Below, in pieces: positions 12,115 to 24,639 of a DNA stretch of 64,000 bases (positions within the stretch are counted from its first letter, which is position 1; every line of letters begins with the position of its first letter). Made by a program: the position numbers and the translations under genes. The notes beneath the pieces are model-generated. The model saw only the letters and a list, made by a program, of their open reading frames with translations, searched no databases and was not told where the DNA came from. Source of the DNA: Polytrichum commune (taxonomy: Eukaryota; Streptophyta; Polytrichopsida; Polytrichales; Polytrichaceae); assembly GCA_950295325.1 (NCBI GenBank), contig OX485808.1, positions 23,394,527 through 23,458,526 on the forward strand. The letters run 5' to 3'.

Positions 12115-12190
12115 CTAGATTCCATAACAGTGTTCTAATGGACTGACAATATTCCACAAAACATTGTTATGTATATGAATAATGTTATGT
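12115..12190. mobile_element. Family-D MITE, partial copy
   Basis: Carries CCATAACAGTGTT, TGACAATATTCCACA and ACATTGTTATGTATATGAATAA, which are the family-D end motifs around a collapsed centre. Confidence 0.55.
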
Positions 12191-12235
12191 CATGTTCAAT
12201 AACACTGCCAATTAAATGAATAATTCGGGGGAAGG

Positions 12236-12620
12236 TGGACATGTCTATTTCGGTTACTTATCTTAATCAGATGCATGTAACGAGTGGTACGTGGCTTGGT
12301 CTCGCTCCAAGAATGGATATCAAGAAAACACGTGTCTAAAAGAGATTGGACTACGTGCTCCAAGCATGATAACCATTCTAAGCTCAATAGTGAACAAATT
12401 TTTTGGGGGGGAGGACATACATGACAATTTAACGAGCATGAGACTGATTACTTTGACAATGAATAGCATATGTGTATGAACTCCCAAAAAATTGAGAATT
12501 ATGACTACGGCCTCGATTTGGATCTGCAATAACCGTCTCATACTAATCACACGTTCCATATTCTAGGAGAAGTGGGCTAGTTGGGAAAATAAAAGAACCA
12601 TTTAAGACCCATCTACCCTA
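12236..12620 (+). mobile_element. Family-A MITE
   Basis: Matches the intact copy at 26221-26599 block by block: ACACGTGTCTAAAAGAGATT, GGACTACGTGCTC, CCATTCTA.GCTCAATAG, GGGGGAGGAC, TTTGACAATGAATA, CTAGGAGAAGTGGGC, ending in CATCTACC. Confidence 0.75.
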
Positions 12621-13017
12621 ATATGAGAGGACCTTTGGGGATGGTGCACATCTCTTGCGGGTTAGATGTTTAGACTGTTTTGTTTTGCAATTGGCATTGA
12701 AATTAGGAAAGGAAAGAAAACAAGTACGATATTGTATTATTGTAGTGAACTATAACCACTTCCATCCCATAGTTCATTGGGGAGTGTTTAACCACTCCCC
12801 TTTCCAATCCTACATAAGACCATGTCAATGTAAACACAATTGTTGTATATAGATTTGTCTCAAAGTCTTAACCATTTTCCTATAGTATTGATATTTTGGC
12901 ATCATGTGGCCAAAGCTCTAAAAACGCTCATATGGTATCATCAATGCAATGTGATTCTTTGACTTCAATTAAGTCTCAAAACATGAGCCCTTGCATGTGG
13001 AACAACAATGCATATTA
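12621..13017. other. Intergenic, no gene seen
   Basis: Nothing recognised. Confidence 0.5.
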
Positions 13018-13290
13018 AATAAGGTAGATGTGTGTTATTCATATGTTTTTATAAATGTACCCACCTCTTGTAGATAAGAAACATGCAATTAGTGCGAGAT
13101 AATTAGCAAACCCAAATTGTGCCTCATAGCCATTGGTGTCATAATTCTTGAAGCTCGTATGAGTACTTCATTCAATATCAAAGTGAAGAGTTTCATAATT
13201 GTCCCCCCCCCCCCTCATGTTGACTATTGAACCTAGAGTAATTATCATATTTTGACCACACACCACTCAAACATAGATGTTAATATTAAT
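13018..13290 (-). mobile_element. Family-A MITE, partial
   Basis: In reverse orientation it carries the family-A right half: AAACATGCAATTAGTGCGAG, ATCAAAGTGAAGA, GTTGACTATTGAACCTAGA, and CACCACTCAAACATAGATGT. A run of 13 C (13203-13215) sits where other copies have a G/C-rich tract. Confidence 0.7.
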
Positions 13291-13552
13291 AATATGTGGG
13301 ATTTAGGCATGTTGATGTGAATCATGTTTATGAATTGAATACCAATGTCATAGCACTAGCCTACCAATCATGAACTAGAGATGAGATGACCCTAGCTATA
13401 CCCAAACCAAAAAAGGTCATAAGGAAAGCATTGGCCTCCCAATGATGTGTTGTTCACCTTAACAATTTGCATAACTATTTTTAAGACATATCGAGAACAT
13501 GAAATTTCAAGACCATTGTTTACAAAAGGTTGGTGTAAAAGAAGACATTTAC

Positions 13553-13925
13553 ACATAGTGTACTAAATAACCTTATTACTATGGGCCACAACAATTTTCT
13601 AGAGCCCAAACTAATTCTCATAATCAGAATTCATGTGGACCACACTAATTTTAAAAACCGCATTGAATTTATAGTAGAAAATTAGCATGGGCCACGTTAA
13701 TTGTTTTTCCTAGAAAATAATTACGGATGATTACGTATTTTGTGCTACGTTTATCATATAACTAATATTCAATGTGTTGGATGGAAGTCTTCACAAAGAC
13801 TCAAGGGAAGGCCTAGGGTTTTGGACCCACATTAATTCCACCTTGACTAGAAACTTAGTGTGGCCCATGTTAATTGGTTTCATGCTAATTTTGCATCCAC
13901 ATTAACAGTGTAATCCACTACTTAT
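13553..13925. repeat. Dispersed repeat family F, partner at 44184-44523
   Basis: About 365 bp shared in direct orientation with 44184-44523, including GGGCCACA..AATTTT, AATGTGTTGG.TGGAAGTCTT, GGACCCACAT and AATTCCACCTTGACTAGAAA. It carries several CACACTAATT / AATTAATGTG inverted motifs, so it may be a decayed foldback element. Confidence 0.75.
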
Positions 13926-14348
13926 GCCCCCTTCCCACCTGGCTCTAGCTAATACCAAATGGGGTACCCTAAAACCCAGAGGCCACCTCGGAGGTTAACC
14001 TATCTACATTGCACTCAGGCTCGGAGGAACTTTTTGTGTCAAACCTACTATTTTGGTGATAATAAATTACCTTGGTTCCCCACTTGGTTTGCGTTTTAGA
14101 GCTACTCTTATACATTCATTCTTTTGTAAATATGGCAGTTGGCCCCAAAATAACTAAAACTCATTGCAGCCAATCCGAGGCCATTGTTGTTGCGTACTTA
14201 GGTGCCCAAAAAATGTGCCGAATTTATAATAACATTAATCAGGTTCGGTGGCTAAGTAGGTGGTAAACCAGTTTTAAGGTGGCTAGGTCATCCTTCCACA
14301 TAGGCTCGGCACTACATAGAGATAGTAGTGTGAGCCCTACCTAGCTAA

Positions 14349-14741
14349 GAGCATCCTCAGTCGGTCTAGGTAAAGCTCACTGCAAACCAAAACCTATCTT
14401 TTGACTGACCTAAAATTAGAAACTGAAATTACCATCATTAGAAGCACACCTAAATAAACGTGAGATATTTCTCAAGAAAAAATAATTGTAAAAATTTGAC
14501 GTAGGTGAAATCCCTCATTGAAAACACCACATTTTCAAAATTTAGAGGGAGTGCACCAAATCTTGCTTTAAAATGGAAAGATCCTCCCACACTCCCTCCA
14601 AATTTTTGACATTTAGAGGGAGGTGGGAGGATCTGTCCATTTTAAGCAAGATTTGGTGCACTCCCTCTAAATTTTGAGCAATTTTAAGCAAGATAGGTCT
14701 TGGTTTGCAGTGAGCTTTACCTAGACCGACTGAGGATGCTC
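14349..14741. mobile_element. PIF/Harbinger-like MITE with nested hairpins
   Basis: The ends are GAGCATCCTCAGTCGGTC and its exact complement GACCGACTGAGGATGCTC. The inverted ends extend about 50 bp, to AAACCTATCTT. TAA lies on both sides (14346-14348 and 14742-14744), the TWA duplication of PIF/Harbinger elements. A second, inner inverted repeat joins about 14536-14601 to 14620-14684 (TTTAGAGGGAGTGCACCAA arm). A transcript would fold into one long hairpin. Confidence 0.85.
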
Positions 14742-14744
14742 TAA

Positions 14745-16879
14745 CACCAAGTTCTAGTCTAAACCACTTCGTGCTAAAGTCAAGTGGGAAAGGGGCATTA
14801 GTGTAGTAGATAACTATAGATATAAACACCGTTCGCTTGAGGAAGGAAGCATCAACGAAAAAACGGTTTTGCCCACATGCTACTTACTACCCACTTTCGA
14901 CGGAGGACTCCACTAGACTTTGTGCACATATACATCATGGCACTCTATGGTTGGGCATAGAGAGTAAATGATAACTCCATTCATTTTGATTCCTTTTTTG
15001 TCACATATTGTTAACACATTTGGTTGGACCTATAAAGAAGCCCCCTCGGAAATTACATTTCGGCACTCAAAGTGATGTTTGGTATACCTAACTTTTGGTA
15101 ACCATTGCTTTTGCCCAAAGGTACACAAAACCCGGTTTCGTTTATGTGGCCTACAACAAAAGAGTGGAGCCATTTTGGGAGTAGGTAAGCCGCGTCATTG
15201 AGGCAGTGTCAACACCTCATGTGCGGTCGTGGGCTAGGAAGATCTCGGCCGTCGATTGCGATCTGACATATCTAAAGGCGCCTATGTTGCCCTAGCTTCT
15301 AACTTCTCTTCCACTCGGGTAGAGTATGAAAAAACTTCACGTTGGATGAAATCTTCACCTCCATCTTCTCACAAAGCTTGGATGAAAATTCCCAAACTAA
15401 GTCCTTCATTAAAATGACTTCCGGGGAACTTCATTGGGAACCTAGGGAACCCTCTAGGAACCTTCAAAATCCCACACAAATGCTCTAATACGATGGGATG
15501 AACTATCAACCCCTTCATCTTGCAAACATTGGTTCTTCATCCCTCGGAAGTTTGTTTTCAGACTGGCTGAAAAGGTTTCGTAGACCGTAGGATGGGGCTT
15601 TGTGAATGATTGGCTTGGATGTGGTCTACCCACGACCACACACCCTCGATTCACAACACCTCAATGACATGGGTAGGTAAGTTGCTTATTGTGCACTCAA
15701 ATGAATATATAGCAAGTTGAATAACAATAATAATAGCAATGTGATCTTGTGATGTACTAGCTAGAGTCTTGCTAGTCACACACGGTTTCGATATGACGAA
15801 CTTATGACAAAGCCACATCTTGGTAACAAAAACATTGACCCTCTAAAAGACTCCTTGACTCGGTCAACACACTTCGACAAATTGTTAGGTGCTTGCGTTG
15901 TGTTCAAGCTCCCAAAGGGAACGTTTCCCAAATTCGTCGGTAAACTAGAAAATCCCCACCAAATCTAATGAACGCATATCAAGGGCATAAGTTTCCATGC
16001 CTAGAATGTGCTTATCTAATTTGGCGGCACAACGAGTTTTGAACACATCAATGACAATTCGTAGGATTTTATTTTATTTATGTTTTTGAAAATATGGATG
16101 TTTGTTTTTTTCACATATCATTTCTACATTGGTTGAGATCTAGTTTACACATAGTGTGTAGTCTATAGTCTAAAGAGAAGAAAAAAAATGATGTTTAGCT
16201 GCCACGTTTGTTTTAAATAGTGTGGATTACCATATGGAGTTACCAAAAAGTGATGTAGTATGAGAAACTTACAAAGTGTTGCTTTATGTTAGAAGACTCA
16301 CCCAATATCTTTAATTGTAAAAGTGAATGAAAAATACAAGGCACACACATATGGACTCACCGTCATTAACGTGGACTTCAAAACTAGAACATTCACATGG
16401 AACTCACTTGATGAGTTGATATTACAATGGTATATGGAAACGTTTATGCTATACGATCATTAGAAAAGCGATCTACACCAATATTGAATCCATGAAAATC
16501 TAAACAAGAAGGTCATAGCATTGGTAAGACTCGGATACAAACCTTTTTGTCAAAATGGACAAACTATACACCGTAAGGTTTTAAAGGGCAAACATAAACC
16601 CATGAAAGCTAGATTCGGTCTTAATGCATATGGAATCGATCCCTTCTTACTTTATGCAGTGACTTCGAATTCCTCGTCGAGGGGTGGCCCCATAAGAAGT
16701 TTAACAACGAGGAATCATGTGCCTAATATAAAAACAACAAATTTGTTGATTGTATCATTTATATGTGGGTCACGACCGGTGTTGTAGTAGAGCCCTTGAA
16801 CCTCTTAGTAGCGTGATCTTCACTTTGAGATAGACAATTCTTATTCGGTTACACTTCTTATTAGGATATTTATGTTTGA
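14745..16879. other. Intergenic, no gene seen
   Basis: No coding frame or structural RNA is recognised in about 2.1 kb. Confidence 0.5.
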
Positions 16880-17040
16880 ATGGTATGTGGTTTGGTGTGG
16901 CTTCAATAACGCATATTAAAAGGACATGTGTTTAAAAGAGACTGGACTATGTACCTATAAATATGATAACCATTATAGGCTTAATATTGTATATAATTGG
17001 GGGACACATTCGTGACACATTTATGCAAACCTTGGACAAC
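16880..17040 (+). mobile_element. Family-A MITE, left half only
   Basis: Contains GGACATGTGTTTAAAAGAGA, GGACTATGT, GATAACCATT and ATTGGGGGACA in family-A order; the right half is missing. Confidence 0.6.
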
Positions 17041-18019
17041 TGCCAAAATAAATATAGTTAACTAGAAAAATTCAAGACCATATTCAAGAACAACTATAGT
17101 CAACCATAAAAATTCCAAGTAACATTATATATTTGAGGGAGTTTGCCTCTTGATTTGCTTCAGTTAAGGGTCTTTAATATGCTCGGGCCACTGAGGATCA
17201 TCAAGAAATGCCTTTATACGACCACTCATGGTGTTGGGCTCCAGAACAACCTCCATGTACGTCACCAACAAAAATAACATGCTAGTGACACTACAACACT
17301 ACGACAAAATTCCGTGAACATGTTGCGCTCAACTTCAATTAACTAGATGTTTAGTTAACTAGATATAACTATAGTTAACTAGATTTGTTGACAGACCAAA
17401 TTTAGAACAACTATGGTTACCTACATTTTTTGACAAGTCAAATCGCGAACAACTATAGTTACAAAAGGTAACTACAGTAAATAAGATATTTAGTGTTTGA
17501 TACACTAAATACGAATGCATGCATTGAATATCAATAACCTTATGAAATCAAGTAACATTGTATGTAAACTCAAACATTAAATGTCAACTATGGTAACATG
17601 TGAAAGTTACATGTTCAAATTAAGTGTTGGTAAGGATATGAAAAAAAGGATGGGAGGTGGCAGTAGCGAAGGTGGCGGCGCATTTATGTCTCACACTAAT
17701 TGTCAAAGAATTGAAAATTAGTGTTGAGCATGATAGGGTGGTAACAACCACCCTATCAACCACTAAATATAATCAACATAATCAACCACTAAATATCCTA
17801 TTTAGTGTAGTGGACTTATAGTTGAATTGGTTGATTAGTTGTCCAAGGTATGCATTTATGCCTATGGTTGGCTTCACAGAAACCATGGGTACCCGACATC
17901 TACCGCCAAACCAATCCCATTACTTAGCTTGTAGAATCTATTCATTTGTCAATCTTATCTAAGTATAAAACTCCAAGAGACTCCGATCAACTTTCCATGG
18001 AAGGGGGTGCAAGTCATAT
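17041..18019. other. Intergenic, no gene seen
   Basis: No gene. Short AACTATAGTT palindromes recur between 17090 and 17480, and ATTTAGTG/CACTAAAT motifs at 17490-17830 recall family E. Confidence 0.5.
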
Positions 18020-18245
18020 TAGTTTTAAATGGTTACTTTTCCAACTAGCCCACTTCTCCTAGTATACGAAACATGCATGTAGTCCAAGATGGTTAGCAAA
18101 TCCAAATCTAGGTCGTAGCCACTTTCCTCATCATTCTCAAAGTCCATGTGAATATCTTATTCATTATGAAAGTGATGATACTGGTGCTCATTAATTGGTC
18201 ATAATATCCTTCCCCCCAATTGTGTTGACTATTGAGCCTAGGGGG
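18020..18245 (-). mobile_element. Family-A MITE, partial
   Basis: Reverse orientation: CCAACTAGCCCACTTCTCCT, AACATGCATGTAGTCC, GGTTAGCAAATCCAAATC, GTTGACTATTGAGCCTAG. Confidence 0.7.
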
Positions 18246-18633
18246 AATGCATGCATATGAGCAATGGTACTTGTGAGTAGTAACAAAGTAGAATTGTGTG
18301 GAAACACACACCTTAGTATTCTATACCCATGATATCATGGGATAAATAGTATATGATTGGTTTATGATACGTGGAAATGCAAGATCTAAGATTGTTAGGA
18401 TAAAAATGATGAAGATATGAACATGGGTTTAGGGTCCCTACACCCAGCACATTGGATATTCCCAATACCAATGAAGTCTACATAGAAATGAAATAACAAT
18501 ACTAGCATACATGAAAACCACAACACTGAGTTGCTCACACAAAACCATGCCCGCTATTTGTGGGTTATTCGTATAAAGGTGGTAATCATAATCCAAACAT
18601 ACTAATCGGAATTATGGACACAATTGTTGTGCT

Positions 18634-20370
18634 CTATGTTGTGCTATGACTAGAACCAAACACACTATCGTCCTCATTGCCTTCATGTTCCTCGTCATTT
18701 ACATATGTATCGGGAATAAAACGCCCAGACCTTTGATGGGTGACCGGAGTTGTTGTGATTGTTGAGGCTTGTGCAATACGCTATGCATATGGAGGGGTAA
18801 CCATAATTGAAGGAGGTGGTGCCTTGGCTATCACTTGCCTACAAAAGAAAATTAGAAAGTTAGATGGTCAAATACCGTATTTGACTTCCATAATATCATT
18901 AAGAGCGTTGCAAGGACACTAAACATATTGTAGACTTACTTACTAATGCGAGATCGTTGGGCAACCTTCCTAATTGGTCCATCATTATCCTCGAGAGATA
19001 CATTATGATCTACACCTAATGAAGCCAAGGAGGTGCTCGAGTTGCACATAGGAGCTATGATTACATCAAAAGTTAGCAAATCTTCCTCAAATGCCACAAT
19101 GTGGCACTTGTTGCATTCGCATGCCTAAGTGGACGCTCTTGACATTCAAAGTCAATATTTAATCAACGAACACTCAAAACATAACATAACATAAGTAAAG
19201 TATCATGTAGATTTGCAATGAAAATTATTAATACTTGTGGAGGGAAATGCATCAAGGACCAAGGCGTTGGCTTTAGTCGATGCGTCTATCAAAATCTACA
19301 TGGATATAGGATATTTTTCTCGTCTTCCTGTCCAAGGCACAACTCTGTTCATTAGTTGTGAGGTTGACTTCGTGAGATTAAAGAATATGTTTGAATTTTC
19401 TTTCTCTACATCAAGTTGACCCCGCCCTTTTGAAAAAGACAATTGCTCATTGGAGGTGTTTTTGGGCACCGCCAACAAAACCCAAAAACGCTGAGTCTAG
19501 CAAAACCACAAAAAGGTTTAGAGTCCATGAGTGGATATGGAAATGGAAGGTGTTGCCACTGCAATAACTAATTAATAAAGATTTACAAACCCAAAAGATT
19601 ACAACCAACTATAGAAAACACACAACGTCTTACCAATTTTGTGGTATCGACTCTTGAACACAAAGGCAGTTCATCGATGCCCCACCAGTCTTGCACAATT
19701 ATGAAGTCGTAGGTGTTGGCATATGTCCTCACATCATTTTTGACATTCTTGACATATGGTAAGAACAAGAGCATGCAACCACCATTGTTAAGGTAAGCAT
19801 GAGAATATTCATAACAAAACCTCCATGTGATCCTGCTTGTGAACTTTCCAAGGTGGAATGGCATTGGTAGGCCTAGAAGCACCAGGAAATGAAAACCCTC
19901 TGGCATGCATGCAATGATCAAGTCAACCTTAGAAACCTCCAAGAGCAAAAAACAGTCAATGTTACGAATTTTACGACGTATGAAGCAAAAGAATGTTAGA
20001 AAAGTGAAATGTTAAATAAACAATGTTATTGTTTTTACAAACTCCATTGTCTCTACCAACAATGGGTGTTGGTTGGCTCCATTCTCCATGACCATGGCTA
20101 TTGAAAACAATCCCCTACGATTGACACATTTGTCAATCATGCTTGTGATGATGACTTACCCTTGTACCCTTTAGCTCCAATTTGTACATGTTAAGAATGT
20201 TGTTGGGAAACGACCACTACTTCATGAACAAGCTTTCAAGTCACATTTTCCAATAGAGTGGAAGAGGGGGGTCCTATTTGAGTTAGTGGGTCCATAGCCT
20301 TTACACCATGCTTGTGCTTCCCCACTTTCTTTGTAGGGACATTTGGCAACTCACTATCATCTTTCAACAC
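18634..20370 (-). pseudogene. Decayed gene for a class-beta amino-methyltransferase-like protein
   Basis: Several minus-strand exon-like blocks read consistently: about 20370-20039 (...KKVGKHKHGVKAMDPL..., IDKCVNRRGLFSIAMVMENG), 19980-19600, 19490-19235, 19110-18940 and 18838-18634, ending at a stop. The last two join well at a GTAAGT donor and a TTTTGTAG acceptor (SK|QVIAKAPPP). Motif order fits the amino-methyltransferase class with motif IV before motif I: DLIIACMPEG where DPPY is expected, then LNNGGCMLLFLP, then STKANALVLDAFPST (SAM-loop position), then HIVAFEEDLLTF (acidic motif II). I see at least four in-frame stops and a frameshift near 20140. The catalytic tetrad is replaced by CMPE, and a family-E repeat cuts the 5' end at 20371. 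The source gene was probably a mobile-element gene or a plant multicopy family; which one is open. Confidence 0.55.
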
Positions 20371-20670
20371 ATATTTAGTGTTATATGGTATATAATGTCA
20401 CGATAGTAACTTTTTGGATGACACTTCTTGTGGATAAGTTTCCAAAAATAATGTCATGGATGATGGATGAGTTCATCCATCGGCCAAAACCCTACCTTCT
20501 CTTGTCAGCAACTTGTGATGAAATATTGTCGTGGATGATTGAAATTTGGATGAAAAGTCACTTGGTAAGTGATAGTAATTGCAACACTCTAAATGTATAC
20601 GGTAATCCCCCTAAAAATTACAAGGAATGACAAAGAATGTTGGGTTAACATTTAGTGTTGGTGACACTAC
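20371..20670. repeat. Dispersed repeat family E, second copy
   Basis: Same blocks in the same order as 10093-10410 (TTTAGTGTTATATGGTA, GACACTTCTTGTGGAT, GATTGAAATTTGGATGAAA, TTTAGTGTTGGTGACAC). It borders the 5' end of the methyltransferase-like relic. Confidence 0.65.
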
Positions 20671-20924
20671 ACCGCGGTTTACAATTAGTATTGAGCAAGC
20701 CAATTAGAATTGGTGACACCAAATATTATATTTAGTGTAGATGCCAAATTCTTAACTGGGATTTCATGAAAATGCAAAGACTGCCATCCTCTGTCCACGC
20801 AACAAATAAGTAGAGAGGGCATTCACTTGAATCGCTTTGTAAGCCGAAAGTTCCCTTTTAAGATACTTAACAAGGATAAACAAATGCACAAATCAATGGC
20901 AATTATTCAAACACAAAAACTGCC

Positions 20925-21284
20925 TATCACAAAATACAGTGGCTGCAATTTGCAAATGGAAACATAGTTGGACTCCAATCTTGGCACTCTAGTAGACACT
21001 TTCAAATTTCAATAACTCTTGCAATTTTGACTCTGCAACTTCGACTCGACATTGACTGCAACTTCAGCTTGGCAAGCACAACTATATGTGAATGTGGATT
21101 TTCCACACATAATTGGGTGAAGAGTGATCACAGAAGTCGATTAAAACTCGAAACATTGGATGCATTGATGCGAGTGTCATTATGCGGTTTTCCAATGGAA
21201 AATATGAATTGGGCTAGAATTTTTGACACTTGAAAATCGACCAGACTCCAAAGGGCTTTGCCTTTGGAGTTGGATGATGAGTAA
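20925..21284 (+). pseudogene. hAT-type transposase C-terminal fragment
   Basis: The frame from 21027 reads ...ASTTICECGFSTHNWVKSD, then RSRLKLETLDALMRVSL, then MENMNWARIFDT, a stop, and KSTRLQRALPLELDDE. This is the C-terminal dimerisation region of hAT-family transposases and their zinc-finger-like plant relatives: S-x-x-x-C-E-R-G-F-S, K-[ST]-x-x-R-x-R-L, L-x-x-L-[MLI]-R-[VI]-S. The usual CER is CEC here, and TGA replaces the W codon expected in FDTW. Just upstream, LGTLVDTFKFQ suggests more decayed coding sequence. It is a dead fragment. Confidence 0.7.
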
Positions 21285-24186
21285 GTGCATTATGTAGGGA
21301 ATCCAAATAATTTGAGTGCATCATTTTAATGCATTTACTTCTTCAATATAGTGAGACATCCCATTATTTTCATATTCAATACAAAATGGCCAATATCAAG
21401 TATGTTTTTGGGGGTGAAGTGTTGCAAGAAAGTTTGAAAGTTTGAGTGAAGTATGATATTTTGAAGCCCTTCACATTGAAATGCATGTGCACACTTTCAA
21501 ACTTGAACATTGCCAACAACTTCCTCGTTCTTTATTAGCAATTGTGTCATATATTGAGATGCATTTATTTAAAATTTATTTAAAATTCAATAAAATTTGA
21601 GGTGTTTTTTTAAATTTTTTTTTAAAAATTCACTACTACAGTTAGTCCATGCCAACAGGCCAAATATAGACACATGCAACTTCTTCAATTGTTCCATATT
21701 ACCATATAGCATTAGTTTAGTCAAACTCAACGGCAGTGCCGAACCCCTGAGCCTTGCCACATGAACTGGCCAATATCAGAATACGAATTTCACATCAGGG
21801 GACGATCTAGGCGCAGTCATGGATCAATACTTGGGCGGAAAAGAGCTTGAAAAACTTATCTTGGAAGAAGGGAATGTTTCCGACAATGATTTACCATAAA
21901 AGACCTCAAGGATTGATGTCTTCAATGATTTTCAATTAAAAACATTAAAAACATTTTATAATGTATTTTATAATGCTGCCTCCGACCTCTAGAATAAAAA
22001 ATGGCAACACTAGTTATATACCACGATATCCTGCCCTGAAATCTGGCAGGCCCTTACAAAACAGAACTCTCCCGCCCTCCAAGCCCATATGTACATCGAC
22101 GGTTGAGGTGCCCTAATCGAGATCGAACGGCTAGAAACGCTTCCTGGCACTGTATGCGTGATAATGCGTTTTAATGGAGGCATTGTGTGAATGGAGCCCA
22201 CCCCTCGGGCTCCCGCTCTTGCCCTCGGAGTGGGTCCGTATTCATCCATTGCCTCCACACTAGGGCAATATTTATTACCTTAAAGATAATATCTTTCACT
22301 AACATATGACAACATCACAACAATTATTATCAATATCTATGGTAGACATACCCATTTATAAGAACCACCCTCATTTTAATACACAAAGTCTCTTAAAGAT
22401 GTGTAGTTTCACACATATAGTCATCATTCTCTCTCGGGGAGCTCACTAGACATGTATATATGTATACACATGCGTGACGAGGGTATTTATTCAAGGGGTA
22501 TTTAATTGTCCATCCTTAATTTTTTGTACCGTATTATTATATAATTATATAATTTTTGTTTTTTAAATGACCCTATAATTACTTTTAAATTTGATAAAGC
22601 TCTAATTTTAAGCTAGGTATGTTCATTATAATTATTTGATTTTGCTCCAAAGGATTTAAGAGCATTCAAAGTACTAAGTCACCAAAATCCAAGGCACAAC
22701 AAGGTTTTACATTAAGAGTGTTCATAAACAGTTTCAAACAACAAAATCAGCCCATGTTCCTCAATCAAGTTACACACACAATTAAACACAACAATACTGA
22801 GTGTAAAAAAAACCAATTAAAACGCCAACAACAAAGCAAGCAAAAATAGGGTCCATGCAATAATGTAGAAGGGTATAGAGTTAATACTACAACATCCTGC
22901 TTGAAGCAGATAGACACAAGACCAACCAAAACTCCTCTAATTTATCTTGAGAAATTGTTTCTAGCATTTAAAAACACTAGCAAAATTGTTCATATCAAAT
23001 GAAAGATGTCAAATTCATCTTGCAAAACAATTCCTAGCTTTTAAGAAGACTAGTATATAATCAACATAGGCACATGCCTGCACAGGCCGCCTGCAAACCC
23101 CACCTCTCAAAAAGTCAACAGCGTCGAAGAAAAAACTCTCGCCAACACTGAACCGCAAACCCCACCTCTCAGAACAGTGAAAAAAAAACTCTCAAAACCT
23201 AATCCTCTAGCAACGTTCTCCCCCAATTTTTCCTAAACCCTAATCCGTCATCCACCCTCATCAATCTTTCATCCCATTTTTCCAACTGAATCGACGTAGT
23301 TTTTCATCCAAAACTTCCCGCCTTTGAACACAAAGGACACCTTATTTCAAAAAAACCTAGGATCCTTAAATCCTACGGTATATTTTTACAAATATTTTAA
23401 AAATATGCATTATTTGTATCAAGCCTACATTATTTATAATACAGATTTTATTATACATACTCACCTATATTACTTCTAAGAAAATTCTAAGTTTTTCCTT
23501 TTGTGAATATAAATTACCCTATATTTTCCCGCACGTTGTTTTCTAATATTATCGCAGTGAACTCCCCGAGCATTCTCTACTTTGGAATGCTGGAAATAGG
23601 TAGTGTCTATGTGAGAGAGGAGTTCTAACTGTCAAGGAGATCAACGTGACGGAAAAAGTAAGTTAAAAAGGCACGGATTTGGGTTCCTTGGAAAGCGCAC
23701 CGGATGTACTCATGTTTTTGTTTACTACTTACAGAAACTGGTCAACTTGTGCTGTGAATATGGGTTGGGAGAGGATCTTGCTTTTGGAAATCTACTGTAA
23801 TTTCATCACTTCAAAATAAATTGAGATCGTGATATCAATTTCTAGGCATTGTCAAAAATCACTCCATTATCACATGTGTACCACATTGACGTGAGATGGC
23901 TTTAAGTTATCGGAAATGGATGTGTCTACCTTTATACGTATTCTAGAGTGCCTAAAATTGAAGCCGGTGACGTGGCAATGACTTGGAGGATGTGTCACTT
24001 TTTGAGGGGTCTTTTTGGAGTGTGGAATTCATGTGGCGGCTGACATAGTGCATGTTCAAGCATGTTTGGCTTAGGTAACAGCCGCCATGTGGCTTTCTTT
24101 TTGGCCCTTTATTAGTTTTCACACTTTCATTTCTTGTGGGGTCTCTCCCAAACCCATTGGTGCAAGGAATCAATACAATACACACC
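21285..24186. other. Intergenic, no gene seen
   Basis: Mostly AT-rich, with no recognised gene. 22020-22250 is richer in G+C but has no family I know. Near 23225-23240 an AACCCTAA element (telo-box type) occurs in a pyrimidine-rich stretch that could be an old promoter or leader. Confidence 0.45.
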
Positions 24187-24590
24187 TAAGGTAGATGGGT
24201 TTTAAATGGTTACTTTTTTCAACTAGTCAACATCTCCTTTGATATGAAAACATGCAAACGGTAGAAGATGCTTGGAAAATCCAAAGCGAGGTCAAAATCA
24301 CTTTCCTTATATTTTTTGGAGCTTGTATGAATATCTTCTTCCTTATCAAAGTGAAGATTTTCAAGCTCATTAAATGGTCATATGTTCCCCATCCCTCTCC
24401 TCACCCTTGTGCATGCAATTATGTTCACCACTGAGCCTAGAATGGTTAATGTACTTTGAGCATGTAGTGTAATCTTTTTTAAACACATGTTTTTTAGGCG
24501 TTTGTTCTTGAAGTCACACATACCCACACCCCACTCAAAACATATGTGCCTGGTTAAGATAAGTGATTGAGTTAGGTGTTGTCTACCTTG
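24187..24590 (-). mobile_element. Family-A MITE
   Basis: Full-length-looking reverse copy. It starts AAGGTAGATGGGTTTTAAATG and includes AAGTGAAGATTTTCAAGCTC, GAGCCTAGAATGGTTAA and AACACATGTTTTTTAGGCG, ending near GTTGTCTACCTT. Confidence 0.75.
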
Positions 24591-24639
24591 AGTTTGGCAA
24601 TGCCAAAAGTTTTTTTTGTGAACATATTCAAAGTATGAT

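Noticed and set aside
19583-19948. An intact 121-residue gene
   Set aside because: It is one exon of the decayed methyltransferase-like gene; neighbouring exons carry stops and a frameshift.
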